Shown one piece after another: positions 47,413 through 58,726 of a stretch of DNA of 64,000 nucleotides; position 1 is the stretch's first letter, and each line of letters starts with the position of its first letter. A program made the translations under genes and the position numbers. Source of the stretch: Zeimonas sediminis (GTDB lineage Bacteria; Pseudomonadota; Gammaproteobacteria; Burkholderiales; Burkholderiaceae_E); NCBI RefSeq assembly GCF_023721795.1, contig NZ_JAMQYE010000002.1:124001-188000 (forward strand), given 5' to 3'. The notes beneath the pieces are model-generated. The model did not search any database and was not told the DNA's origin. It saw nothing but the letters and a program-made list of their open reading frames with translations.

Positions 47413-48236
47413 CGCGCCCGCGCCCGGGGCGCCGCCGCCGGGGCCTGCGGCAGCGGCTCGGTCAGCGACACGATCTCGAGCTCGGCCGGTCCGGTTCGCG
47501 CGTAACGGCTCATCACGATCGGGTCGTGCCCCGGCACCACGTGCGCCGGCGACTCGGCCAGGCGCTCGAGCAGGTCGTGGCCGCGCAGCATGTCGCCGAC
47601 GTCGGCCACGATCGGGAACGGCGACCGCTCGGCGAAGTTCTCGAGGTAGTGCGCGGCATCGGAGGCCAGCACGATCCAGCCGCGCGCGGTGTGCACCCGC
47701 ACGACCTGCAGCCCGCGCGTGTGGCCGGCCACCAGGTGCACGGTGAGGCCGGGGCGCAGTTCCCAGTCGCCGTCGTGGTACTCGACCCTGTCCTCGAACA
47801 CCAGCCGGACCAGCGAGCAGACGTCGTCCACGCAGTAGGCGTGGCGCATCAGCTTCTGGCGCATGTCGCGGCCGGTCGCGTAGTTCATCTCGCGCTCCTG
47901 CAGGTGGAAGCGCGCGCGGGGCAGCAGGTCCAGGTTGCCGGCGTGGTCGTAGTGGGCGTGGGTGATGACCACGTCGCGGATCGCGTCGACCGGGATGCCG
48001 GCGCGGTCGAGCGACCCGATCGGGCAGCGAAGGAATCGCCGGCCGCGCAGGTCGGCCTGCGCCCGGTTGAAGCCGGTGTCGACCAGGACCACGTCGTCGC
48101 CGCGGCGGATCAGCCAGACGAAATAGTCCATCTCCTGCGGCCCGTCGTGCAGATCGTGGTCGATGAACATCTCGAGGCGGCGCCGCGACACGGTGGCGTA
48201 GCGCAGCGCGAAGACTTCCCAGGTCGGCAGGCTCAT
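47409..48236 (-). CDS. MBL-fold metallo-hydrolase, N-acyl homoserine lactonase-like
   Basis: 275 residues. The zinc motif HAHYDHAG, the further His in AGHTRG, the Asp in LASDAAHY and the last His in VPGHDP give a complete metallo-beta-lactamase active site. The overall pattern resembles the AttM/AiiA lactonase group, which opens lactone rings of quorum signals. The true substrate could be another lactone or ester. It lies 37 bp after the amidohydrolase gene on the same strand. Confidence 0.8.
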   Translation of the reverse strand: MSLPTWEVFALRYATVSRRRLEMFIDHDLHDGPQEMDYFVWLIRRGDDVVLVDTGFNRAQADLRGRRFLRCPIGSLDRAGIPVDAIRDVVITHAHYDHAGNLDLLPRARFHLQEREMNYATGRDMRQKLMRHAYCVDDVCSLVRLVFEDRVEYHDGDWELRPGLTVHLVAGHTRGLQVVRVHTARGWIVLASDAAHYLENFAERSPFPIVADVGDMLRGHDLLERLAESPAHVVPGHDPIVMSRYARTGPAELEIVSLTEPLPQAPAAAPRARAR

Positions 48237-48273
48237 CGTTCCCTCGACTCAGTGATCGCGCGCGGGTGCCGGA

Positions 48274-50001
48274 TCAGGCCGCGAACTCGCGCAGCAGCTT
48301 GCCCGGCAGCTTCCCGGCGCCGGCGCCCGCAACGGCCGCCTTGCCCGCCGCCACCACCGCCGGATCCAAGCCGTTCGCCCCGGCCACCTTCACCCCGTTG
48401 ACCCACACGCCGTGCACGCCGATCGCCGGCGTGGTCAGCCGCGCGCCGCCGCCCGGCAGGTCGAAGACTCGCTGCTTGGGGCCGCGATCGACGGTGGCCG
48501 GATCGAACAGCATCAGGTCGGCCCAGGCGCCTGGCGCGATCCGGCCGCGGCCCTGGATGCCGAACAGCTCGGCCGGCTCGGAGGTGAGCTTGCGGATCGC
48601 CTCGGGCAGCGACAACACGCCGCGCTCGCGCACCCAGTGGCCGAGCAGGTGCAGGCCGAAGCCGGCGTCGTTGAAGAAGGTCAGGTGGGCGCCGGCATCG
48701 GACAGCGACACCAGGCTCGCCGGGTGGCGCAGCATGCGGCCCACGGCCTCCTCGTCGGAGTTCAGCAGCACCGCCGAGAACACGGTGTCGAGGTCCTCGG
48801 ACAGCGCCAGGTCGAGCATGAAGTCGAGCGGATCGGCGCCGGCCTCCGCGGCCAGCTCGGCGATCGTGCGGTGCTCGAGGCGGCGGTTCTTCTCGTTCTT
48901 CGCCTCGACCACCTGCACCTTGTGCCACTCGCCGTTGAACAGCCGAAACACGGCCGGCGAGGCGATCTCGGCGCGCACCGCGTCGCGGAAGGCCTTGTCG
49001 GCCAGCTTGGCCTTGAATGCGTCGCCCTTCAGCGACAGCGCCGGCTTCCAGGAAGCGAGCCCCTCGACCGGATAGGGCGAGTGCATCGTGAAGTCGTTGG
49101 TCAGCGGGCAGGGCGAGATCGCGCCGATCATCCGCCGGCCGCGCTGGCGGGCCGCCTCGATCGCGTCGAGGTCGGCGAAGACCGCGGTCGGGTTCGTGCT
49201 GTTGTGGAGCAGCGCCGCCACGACCACCGGCCGGCCGCTGTCCACCGCCAGCTTCTCCAGGAAGTCGATCTTCGTGTGGCCGCCCTTGGTCAGCATGAAC
49301 AGGCCGCGGCCCGCTTCCTTCAGGCTGGCGACCAGCGTGTGCAGTTCCTCGTCGGTGGCCAGCCGCGACGGCATCGGCAGGCCGCCCTCACCGTTGTGGG
49401 CGGGCGAGGTCGAGGTGGCGAAGCCGATCGCGCCGGCCTTCATGCCCTCGAGCACCAGCTCGCGCATCCGGGCGATCTCGGCGTCGGTGGCGGCGCGCTT
49501 CGGCGCGTCCTCGCCCATCACGAAGGTGCGCAGCGACGAGTGGCCGACGAAGGCCGCCAGGTTCACCAGCGAGCCGCGCCGCTCGAGGAAGTCCAGGTAC
49601 TCGGGAATCGTCTCGAACTGCCAGTCGATTCCCTGGCGCAGCACGTCGAGCGACATGCCCTCGACCTGGGTCAGGTTGCGCATGATCAGCTCGCGATCGC
49701 CCGGCCGGCACGGCGCGATCGTGAAGCCGCAGTTGCCGATCACCGCGGTGGTCACGCCCAGCGACGGCGACGGCGTGCAGAACGGGTCCCAGGTGACCTG
49801 CGCGTCGTAGTGGGTGTGGTTGTCGACGATGCCGGGCATCAGCGCGAGGCCGTCGGCATCGACCGTTTCGCGGGCCGCGACACCCTGCCCGGGCTCGTCG
49901 ATCGCCGCGATGCGGCCGTCCTTCACGGACACGTCGGCCGGCCTGCCGGGCGCGCCGGTGCCGTCGTAGACCATCGCGCCGCGAATCAGCAAGTCGTTCA
50001 T
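48274..50001 (-). CDS. Amidohydrolase, D-aminoacylase-like
   Basis: 575 residues. The N-terminal MNDLLIRGAMVYDGTG and the metal-binding DNHTHYDAQVTWDP are typical of D-aminoacylase/N-acyl-D-amino-acid deacylase relatives. SLSDAGAHL in the C-terminal half carries the conserved Asp. GGAGA precedes the start. It heads a three-gene unit with the MBL hydrolase and the CoA-transferase. Confidence 0.85.
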   Translation of the reverse strand: MNDLLIRGAMVYDGTGAPGRPADVSVKDGRIAAIDEPGQGVAARETVDADGLALMPGIVDNHTHYDAQVTWDPFCTPSPSLGVTTAVIGNCGFTIAPCRPGDRELIMRNLTQVEGMSLDVLRQGIDWQFETIPEYLDFLERRGSLVNLAAFVGHSSLRTFVMGEDAPKRAATDAEIARMRELVLEGMKAGAIGFATSTSPAHNGEGGLPMPSRLATDEELHTLVASLKEAGRGLFMLTKGGHTKIDFLEKLAVDSGRPVVVAALLHNSTNPTAVFADLDAIEAARQRGRRMIGAISPCPLTNDFTMHSPYPVEGLASWKPALSLKGDAFKAKLADKAFRDAVRAEIASPAVFRLFNGEWHKVQVVEAKNEKNRRLEHRTIAELAAEAGADPLDFMLDLALSEDLDTVFSAVLLNSDEEAVGRMLRHPASLVSLSDAGAHLTFFNDAGFGLHLLGHWVRERGVLSLPEAIRKLTSEPAELFGIQGRGRIAPGAWADLMLFDPATVDRGPKQRVFDLPGGGARLTTPAIGVHGVWVNGVKVAGANGLDPAVVAAGKAAVAGAGAGKLPGKLLREFAA

Positions 50002-50214
50002 CCTGTCTCCACCTCTTGTTCCGTTGCACGGGGCCGGTTGGTGCCGGGCCCGCGAATCGTTGCTAGCATCGATTATCGACGATCGGCGGCAGCGCCCCCG
50101 GCCGCTGCGCCGGGAAAGCGGAAGCCGCAACAACGTCGGAACGCATACCGCGAAAGCGCCAGCGACCGCGCGCGGACACCACGGGAAACAGGATCAGGAA
50201 ACGGAGGCAGAGCG

Positions 50215-51174
50215 ATGAGCATTGGATCGGACGCGGGCGACGCGGGAACTTCCTGGCCCAGGGTGGCGGTGTTCGGCGCCGGCGCGGTCGGCTGCCACTT
50301 CGGCGCCAAGCTGGCCGAGGCCGGCGTGCCGGTCACGCTGATCGCGCGGCCCGCGCACGTGGACGCCATCCGGAAAGACGGGCTGCTCTTCGAGAGCGGC
50401 GGCCAGCAGCGCCGGATCGCGATCTCCGCCGACACCTCCCCCGAGCCTGTGCGCGACGCCGACGTCGTGCTCTTCTGCGTTAAGACCCGCGACACCACCG
50501 AAGGCGCAAGGTCGCTGGTGCCGCTGCTCAAGCCCGGCGCCACCGTGGTCAGCATGCAGAACGGGGTGGACAACGTGCCGAAGATGCGCGAGGCCGGCGT
50601 CGACGCGCTCGGCGCGGTGGTCTACGTGGCCGCGTCGATGCCGGGCCCTGGCCACCTGCTGCATTCGGGGCGCGGCGACCTGGTGGTCGGCGAGTACGGC
50701 TCGGCGCAGGCGCCCAGCGCGCGCGCCGCGGCGGTTTCCGAGCTGTTCGAGCGCGCCGGCGTGCGCTGCAAGCTGGTGGCCGACGTGCGCGGCGAGCTGT
50801 GGACCAAGCTGGTGATGAACTGCGTGTTCAACGCGATGTCGGCGGTCGGCCGCTCGCGCTACGGTCCGCTGGTCGAGCGGCCCGACACCCGGGCGGTGGC
50901 GCGCGACCTGGTCGACGAGTGCGTGTCGGTGGCGAAGGCCGAAGGCGTGCCTCTGGCCGACGCCGACACGCTGTACGAGGCCGCGCTGAAACTCGGCCAG
51001 GCGATGGCGCCTGCGACGTCTTCCACCGAGCAGGACCTGTCGCTGGGCCGGCCCACCGAGATCGATTCGCTGAACGGCTACGTGGCCGCGCGCGGCGAGG
51101 CGCTCGGCGTGGCTACGCCGGTGAACCGGGCGCTGGCGGCGATGGTCAGGTTGCTCGACGTGGCGAGGCGGTGA
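50215..51174 (+). CDS. panE: 2-Dehydropantoate 2-reductase
   Basis: 319 residues. The NADP-binding motif is VFGAGAVGCHFGAKLAEAG, the conserved Lys is in ELWTKLVMNCVFN, and SLNGYVAARGEALGV matches the C-terminal family segment. It reduces ketopantoate in pantothenate synthesis, although several paralogues of this family are used in other pathways, so the symbol is provisional. GGAGG precedes the start. An 11-bp palindrome (TCGATTATCGA, 50069-50079) lies in the divergent region before it. Confidence 0.85.
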   Translation: MSIGSDAGDAGTSWPRVAVFGAGAVGCHFGAKLAEAGVPVTLIARPAHVDAIRKDGLLFESGGQQRRIAISADTSPEPVRDADVVLFCVKTRDTTEGARSLVPLLKPGATVVSMQNGVDNVPKMREAGVDALGAVVYVAASMPGPGHLLHSGRGDLVVGEYGSAQAPSARAAAVSELFERAGVRCKLVADVRGELWTKLVMNCVFNAMSAVGRSRYGPLVERPDTRAVARDLVDECVSVAKAEGVPLADADTLYEAALKLGQAMAPATSSTEQDLSLGRPTEIDSLNGYVAARGEALGVATPVNRALAAMVRLLDVARR

Positions 51175-51436
51175 GTTCGACGCCCAGCGCGCGGAGGAGT
51201 TTCAGAACGGTGTCGTACCGCGGCTTCGCACCGGGAGCCAGGGCCTTGTAGAGGCTTTCACGGCCCAGGCCGGTGTCCCTGGCGAGCCGGGTCATGCCAC
51301 GGGCCTTGGCAACGTCCGCGACGGCCTGGAGGAACACGTCCGGATTCTCGTCCTCCAACGCGGCGTTCAGGTACTCGGCGATGACGACGTCGTCGTCGAG
51401 ATAGTCGGCGGCATCGAACGCGGTGATCTTCTTCAT
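51146..51436 (-). CDS. HigA-type antitoxin (addiction module antidote)
   Basis: 96 residues. The segment FLQAVADVAKARGMTRLARD and GLGRESLYKALAPG form a Cro/CI-type helix-turn-helix, as in the small antidote family paired with HI1419-like toxins. It follows the toxin gene by 3 bp, the toxin-first order of HigBA. Its 3' end overlaps panE by 29 bp tail to tail. Confidence 0.88.
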   Translation of the reverse strand: MKKITAFDAADYLDDDVVIAEYLNAALEDENPDVFLQAVADVAKARGMTRLARDTGLGRESLYKALAPGAKPRYDTVLKLLRALGVELTASPRRAT

Positions 51437-51439
51437 CGG

Positions 51440-51739
51440 TCAGCCCTTCAGGCCCACGAGAAGGGCCTTGGCCATGCGGATGTCTCGTTGCTGGGACGAC
51501 TTGTCGCCGCCGCACAGGAGCAGGTATACGACCTCGCCTCGGCGACAGTAGTAGACGCGGTAGCCGGGCCCGGCATGAATCCGCATTTCGTAGATGCTCT
51601 CGCCCAACGGCGCGCAGTCGCCGAAGTTTCCGGCTTCTGCCGACCGAATGCGGGCCAGGATTCTCGCCTTGCCGACCGGATCTCGCAGCGCTTGCAGCCA
51701 CGCATCGAACTCGGCTGTGCGCAGGAAGCGGTTCTGCAC
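51440..51739 (-). CDS. RelE/HigB-type toxin
   Basis: 99 residues. The sequences ARILARI, GPGYRVYYCRRGEVVYLLLC and GGDKSSQQRDI are typical of this RelE/HigB branch of mRNA interferases. The start is GTG; no ribosome binding site precedes it, and the candidate promoter is so close that the message may be leaderless. Confidence 0.88.
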   Translation of the reverse strand: MQNRFLRTAEFDAWLQALRDPVGKARILARIRSAEAGNFGDCAPLGESIYEMRIHAGPGYRVYYCRRGEVVYLLLCGGDKSSQQRDIRMAKALLVGLKG

Positions 51740-51741
51740 CG

Positions 51742-51770
51742 ATCGTATCCGTATAGATACTGCCGGTCAA
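51742..51770 (-). promoter_or_regulatory. Promoter and operator candidate of the HigBA-type pair
   Basis: On the minus strand TTGACC (51765-51770) is followed 17 bp later by TACGAT (51742-51747). The spacer contains GTATC and GATAC arms around 6 bp (51745-51760), an inverted repeat suited to the antitoxin. The -10 lies next to the GTG start of the toxin. Confidence 0.45.
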
Positions 51771-51844
51771 GCCGCCGCGCCCGCGACAGCCGATGCGCCG
51801 AAACACCGCTGGCGAAGGCACGCTCGATTCGACATGGAACAACG

Positions 51845-51922
51845 TTGGCGCGCAGAAAGCGCGCCAAACCATTGCCCTGACGGCCTAGGCCGGATGCCGG
51901 GCAGTAACGGACTGCCCAGCCG

Positions 51923-51926
<4 letters not shown>
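51845..51926. repeat. Cluster of perfect inverted repeats at the 3' end of tex
   Basis: Two separate structures. TTGGCGCGC and GCGCGCCAA form a 9-bp stem with a 5-nt loop (51845-51867). CTGACGGC and GCCGTCAG form an 8-bp outer stem (51877-51926) around an inner 7-bp hairpin GGGCAGT/ACTGCCC and the palindrome CGGCCTAGGCCG. The outer arm covers the tex stop codon. No T-run follows. Confidence 0.55.
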
Positions 51927-54454
<2,528 letters not shown>

Positions 54455-54560
54455 CTGGGTAGGCTGCAAGGCTGATTCGGGGAGGGGCGGATTCTGCCAT
54501 GCTCGGCGAGCACGGCGCCCCGGGGCAGGCCCGGCGTCCCGAGCTGCTCGCCCCACCCGG

Positions 54561-54589
54561 AAACGAAAAGGGCCGCCCGAAGGCGGCCC
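54561..54589 (-). terminator. Rho-independent terminator of the tad operon
   Basis: On the minus strand GGGCCGCC, the tetraloop TTCG and GGCGGCCC make a perfect 8-bp stem followed by TTTTCGTTT. It lies 31 bp past the TadD-like gene and before tex. Confidence 0.8.
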
Positions 54590-54619
54590 GTCGATGCCGG
54601 AGGCCCGGCAAGAGCGCGA

Positions 54620-56719
54620 CTACAGATGCCGCCAGCCGTCCTCCACGTCCACCCGCGCCACCTTGTCCGCGAATGCCTTCAGGTCCACGCCGGGAGGCGC
54701 CGCGATCACCAGCGGGTCGGCAAGCGCGGGAACGATGCCGATCGACGGCGGCGCGACCTGTTCGGCGCGTGCCATCGTGACCGAGTCGGCGGCATCGACG
54801 TCGTCGCTCCACCAGGCGATCGGGCCCACGACCATGTCGCGGCCCACCACCAGGCGAACGTTCACGCCGGGGTGCATCTTCGAGACCTGCACAAGCTTCG
54901 CGTCGACCGGCAGCCGCTGCTGCACCGCCTTCGCGCCGTCCAGGTGGCCGGCCAGGTAATGCACCTCGGTGCGGCCCTTTCCGAACACCCGGAAGTCGGA
55001 CACCCGCGCCACCGACGCGCCGAAGCGCTCGAGCTGGCGCGCGGTGCGACCGGCCAGGCTGCGCAGGCCGACCGCGTTGCTCACCTCCAGCCCCGCCACC
55101 TGCTTCAGGGAATGACGCGGCGGCGGCGCAAGCACCCGGGCCTCTGCCTGCGGGGCGTAGGCCACCGGGCGAACCGCGGGCACGTCGGGCAGCGTGGCCA
55201 CGCGAGCCTCCACGCGATAGCTGCGCACCGGAGCCACCGCCACCTCGGGGGCGGGCCGAGGCGCATCGGCCGCGACGCGCGCTGGGGAGGCAGGCGCTTT
55301 CGCGACGGGCGCAACCGGCTCGACCGCAGGCGCTGCCGCGGCGGCCACGGGCGCCGCCACCGGCGCCACGATCGCCACCGCATTGCTGCGAAGCTCGTAG
55401 ACGTTGGCGGAGAGCTGCACCAGCTCGCTGTCGCCGGACCTGGAGACCACGATCTCGTAGGCGGCCGGGTTCGGCGCCTCGCCGAGCAGCTTCGCTGCCT
55501 TGGCCTGCGCGACCGCGACCAGCGCAGCGGCGGGCGGTGCGGTCTCGACCTTCGGAGCGGCGGCAACGACAGGCTCGGCCGCGCTCGGGCGAGCGGCATC
55601 GGAAACCGTCGGAGGCGCGGGCTCCGCCAGGACAGGCTCGGCCGCAGCGACGGGTGCCGGCTCCCCCGCAACGGGCCCGGAGGCCGCCACCGGCGAGGGC
55701 TCTACCCCGGACGGCTGCGAAGCGACGACCGGCGCGGCTTCGATCCGGGCAGGCTCCGACGCCACGATCGGCGCCGGCGCGAACGCGACCGGCTCGGAAG
55801 CGGCGATCGGAGCGGGTTCCGGCTCGACCGCCCTGGACGCGACGACCGGAGCGGGGTCGAACTCGACCGGCGAAGAAGCGGCGATCGGCGCCGGCTCGGT
55901 CGGCGCGGGCTCCAGCGCAGTGACCGGCACGGGCTCCGGCGCAGTGACCGGCGCAGGCTGCGGCGCGGTGACCGGCGCGGGCTCCGAGGCGGCGACCGGC
56001 GCGGGCGCGGCTACGGGCTTCTCGGTTGGCTGCGACAGCTCGACCGCGGGTGCGGATGCCTTGTCGATCACGGGGCTGGCAGAAGTCGCGACCGGGGGCT
56101 CAGGCACGGCCACCACCGGCGATGCAGCGGCCTCCGCCCGCGTCGCAACGGCCTCCGCGGGCGCCAAAGCCGCCACCGGCTGCGCAACGCTGCGCTGCGC
56201 GGCCAGCCGCCTGGCCTCGGCCAGCAGCGCCAGGTTCTCCCGGGTCTTCACGTTCAGCGGATCGAGGTCGTGAGACCGCCGCAGAGACTCCCAGGCCTCG
56301 TCGAGCTGGCCCGCCTTGAGCTGCGCGAAGCCGAGGTTGTTCAGCACGTGCGCCTGCGCCGGGCCCGAGGCCAGCGCCGCGCGGAAGGCCTCGGCCGCCT
56401 CGCCGAAGCGGCCGGTCTGCCCGTAGGCGACGCCCAGCCCGTTGTGCGCCTCGACGAAATTCGGGTCGAGTTGAAGGGCCGCCTTGAAGCGCCTGATCGC
56501 GGCCGGGTAGCGCCCTTCGGCCAGGTCGATCCGGCCGATCGCGTACTGCCCGGCGGCGGTGCCGACGGGCTGCTGCACGCGGTAGACGGGCTCGACCTTG
56601 GCGCGCAGCGCGGCCGGGTCGCCCGAGCCGGCCTGCATGCCAATGCCGGTCTGTGCGCAACCCGTGACCAGGGTGACGGCGCATGCGCCGAGTAGAACCG
56701 GATAGCGACTGGTTTGCAT
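54620..56719 (-). CDS. TadD-like TPR lipoprotein with LytR_C-like C-terminus
   Basis: 699 residues, much longer than usual TadD proteins. The lipobox VTGC with Cys21 marks an outer-membrane lipoprotein. TPR helices cover residues 57-165 (GLGVAYGQTGRFGEAAEAFR and LGFAQLKAGQLDEAWESLRR). Residues 181-540 are a Pro/Ala/Val/Glu-rich linker with near-repeats. Residues 543-629 (VSNAVGLRSLAGRTARQLE, then VHYLAGHLDGAKAVQ) resemble the LytR_C domain. It is the last gene of the tad group, 40 bp after tadC, so a role in pilus assembly is likely but inferred. Confidence 0.7.
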   Translation of the reverse strand: MQTSRYPVLLGACAVTLVTGCAQTGIGMQAGSGDPAALRAKVEPVYRVQQPVGTAAGQYAIGRIDLAEGRYPAAIRRFKAALQLDPNFVEAHNGLGVAYGQTGRFGEAAEAFRAALASGPAQAHVLNNLGFAQLKAGQLDEAWESLRRSHDLDPLNVKTRENLALLAEARRLAAQRSVAQPVAALAPAEAVATRAEAAASPVVAVPEPPVATSASPVIDKASAPAVELSQPTEKPVAAPAPVAASEPAPVTAPQPAPVTAPEPVPVTALEPAPTEPAPIAASSPVEFDPAPVVASRAVEPEPAPIAASEPVAFAPAPIVASEPARIEAAPVVASQPSGVEPSPVAASGPVAGEPAPVAAAEPVLAEPAPPTVSDAARPSAAEPVVAAAPKVETAPPAAALVAVAQAKAAKLLGEAPNPAAYEIVVSRSGDSELVQLSANVYELRSNAVAIVAPVAAPVAAAAAPAVEPVAPVAKAPASPARVAADAPRPAPEVAVAPVRSYRVEARVATLPDVPAVRPVAYAPQAEARVLAPPPRHSLKQVAGLEVSNAVGLRSLAGRTARQLERFGASVARVSDFRVFGKGRTEVHYLAGHLDGAKAVQQRLPVDAKLVQVSKMHPGVNVRLVVGRDMVVGPIAWWSDDVDAADSVTMARAEQVAPPSIGIVPALADPLVIAAPPGVDLKAFADKVARVDVEDGWRHL
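55610..56005 (-). repeat. Coding repeat in the TadD-like linker
   Basis: Codons for residues 239-370 repeat a unit of about 12 residues of the form P-x-P-V/I-x-A-S-x-P-V (for example PAPIAASEPVAFA and PAPIVASEPARIE). The units differ in sequence, so the repeat is old or diverged. Confidence 0.65.
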
Positions 56720-56759
56720 GTCGGTCTCCCTAGGAAGTTCGCCGCCCCTCTCGGGACGA

Positions 56760-57710
56760 TCAGCCGCCGCCCTGCATGGTGGGGATCATGATCCGGTAGA
56801 TCTGGATGAACGCCGGACCGAGCAGCACCAGCAGCAGCGAGGGGAAGATGCAGAAGATCAGCGGGAAGAGCAGCTTGAGCGGGATCTTGGCCGCGGCTTC
56901 CTCCGCGCGCAAGCGGCGGCGGGTGCGCAGCATGTCGGCGTGCACCCTCAAGGACTCGGCCAGGCTGGTGCCGAAGCGGTCGGCCTGGATCAGCATCGTG
57001 GCGAAGGTGGAGATCTCCTCGAGCCCGGTTCGCATCGCCAGGTTGCGCAGCGCACGTTCGCGGCTCGACCCGACGCGCAACTCCAGCGCCATCATCTCGA
57101 GCTCCTCGGCTAGCACCGGGCTGCGCAGTTTCATCTCCTCGGCGGTCTTGTTGATCGCCATGTCGAGGCCCAGGCCGGCCTCGACGCAGACGATCATCAG
57201 GTCCAGCGCGTCGGGAAACGCCTCGAAGAGGTCGCGCTGCCGCAGGGCGGTCATCCGCGCCAACACGACGTTCGGCAGGTAGTAGCCGATCGCGGCGAGC
57301 AGCAGCAGCAGCGCGGTCGACGTCTGCGTCGACAGCTTCCAGTCCACCGACCGGGTGACGAACACGAACAGCAGCGGGAGGATCGCGGCGAGCAGCGCCT
57401 TCGCCGCGAAGTAGAGCACCGGCGCCGACGGCGAGCGGATGCCGGCGTGCAGAAACTTCGCCCTGAGGTTGGAGACCTCCTCCTCGCTGGTGGGTGTCGC
57501 GAGCTTCGCGACCGGCGCCGCGACCTTGACCACCTTGGCCTGCCACTCGCCCACTTCGGCAGGCTGGTCCAGCACGGTGCCGCCGGCGGTGAGCCCGCGC
57601 AGCCGCTCGCGAACCTCGGAACCGCGGGTGACGATCAGCCCGACGCCGATCACGCCCGAGGCCACGGCCACGAAGATCAGCGCGAGATACAGGATCTGTT
57701 CGTTGGTCAT
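56760..57710 (-). CDS. tadC: Tad pilus assembly inner-membrane protein TadC
   Basis: 316 residues. One N-terminal membrane helix, then the type II secretion F domain (LFEAFPDALDLMIVCVEAGL and EEMKLRSPVLAEELEMMALE), then two C-terminal helices. It forms the platform of the Flp pilus with TadB. It lies 10 bp after tadB. Confidence 0.88.
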   Translation of the reverse strand: MTNEQILYLALIFVAVASGVIGVGLIVTRGSEVRERLRGLTAGGTVLDQPAEVGEWQAKVVKVAAPVAKLATPTSEEEVSNLRAKFLHAGIRSPSAPVLYFAAKALLAAILPLLFVFVTRSVDWKLSTQTSTALLLLLAAIGYYLPNVVLARMTALRQRDLFEAFPDALDLMIVCVEAGLGLDMAINKTAEEMKLRSPVLAEELEMMALELRVGSSRERALRNLAMRTGLEEISTFATMLIQADRFGTSLAESLRVHADMLRTRRRLRAEEAAAKIPLKLLFPLIFCIFPSLLLVLLGPAFIQIYRIMIPTMQGGG

Positions 57711-57720
57711 CGCGGCTGCC

Positions 57721-58701
57721 TCACACTCGGATCTTCACGATGCGCCACATCCAGAATGCGCCGACGATCATCGCGACGATCGCCGCGAAGACCAGGTTCA
57801 GGCCCGCCGGATCGGTCCACAGCACGCTCATGAACTTCGGGTTGACCAGGAAGATCATGCCGGCCGTCACGAAGGGCAGGCCGATCAGGATGTAGGCCGA
57901 CAGCTTCCCTTCCGCCGACAGCACCCGGATCTTGCCGAGCAGCTTGAAGCGCTCCCGGATCAGGGTGGCGAGATTGTCGAGCAGCTCGGAAAGGTTGCCG
58001 CCGGTCTCGCGCTGCAGCAGCACCGAGATCACGAAGTACCGGAGGTCGATGCTCGGGACCCGCGTGGCGAGGTTCAGCATCGCGTCGCCGACCGACACGC
58101 CGTAGTTGATCTCCTCGAAGGTGATCTGGAACTCGGTCGCGATCGGATCGGCCGCCTCGGTGGCGACCATCTGCATCGCGGACGGGAACGCGTGCCCCGC
58201 CCGCAAGGCGCGCGACAGCAGGTCGAGCGCGTCGGGCAACTGCTCGTCGAACTTGTGCAGGCGGCGCGAACGGAGGTTGACGACGACCAGCAGCGGCACG
58301 CACAGCGCGATCGCCGCCATCGCCACCGCGAAGAAGAACGGGGTCCGCAGGACGAGAAGCACCAGGAAGGTGGCGGCGCCCGCCAGCAGGCTGATCAGGA
58401 TGAATCGGGCGACCGTGACGCTCACTCCCGCCTGCTCGAGCAGCCTGTCCAGCGACGACACCCGCGGCATGGAAAGGAGCAGCCTGTCCAGCCAGGGCGT
58501 GTCGCTCAGGTTGCGCTCCTTGAGCAGCGACCCGAACTCGGTCCCGTGCCGGCCGGCCGACAGGCTGCGCAGGCGCTTCTCCAGGCGCTGGACCTCCGGG
58601 CCCTTGTAATCGTTCCACAGCAGGTAGGCGCCCTCGATCAGCAGCACGACCGCCAGGAAGGCCGCGAGGATGAAGAGGCTCAGTCCGAGGTCCATCGTCA
58701 T
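57721..58701 (-). CDS. tadB: Tad pilus assembly inner-membrane protein TadB
   Basis: 326 residues. It has an N-terminal helix, a pair of helices near residues 100-140, the type II secretion F domain (LPDALDLLSRALRAGHAFP) and two helices at the end. It lies 25 bp after tadA and 10 bp before tadC. Confidence 0.88.
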   Translation of the reverse strand: MTMDLGLSLFILAAFLAVVLLIEGAYLLWNDYKGPEVQRLEKRLRSLSAGRHGTEFGSLLKERNLSDTPWLDRLLLSMPRVSSLDRLLEQAGVSVTVARFILISLLAGAATFLVLLVLRTPFFFAVAMAAIALCVPLLVVVNLRSRRLHKFDEQLPDALDLLSRALRAGHAFPSAMQMVATEAADPIATEFQITFEEINYGVSVGDAMLNLATRVPSIDLRYFVISVLLQRETGGNLSELLDNLATLIRERFKLLGKIRVLSAEGKLSAYILIGLPFVTAGMIFLVNPKFMSVLWTDPAGLNLVFAAIVAMIVGAFWMWRIVKIRV

Positions 58702-58726
58702 GCCTCCGTATCGAGTGAAGCCGGCT

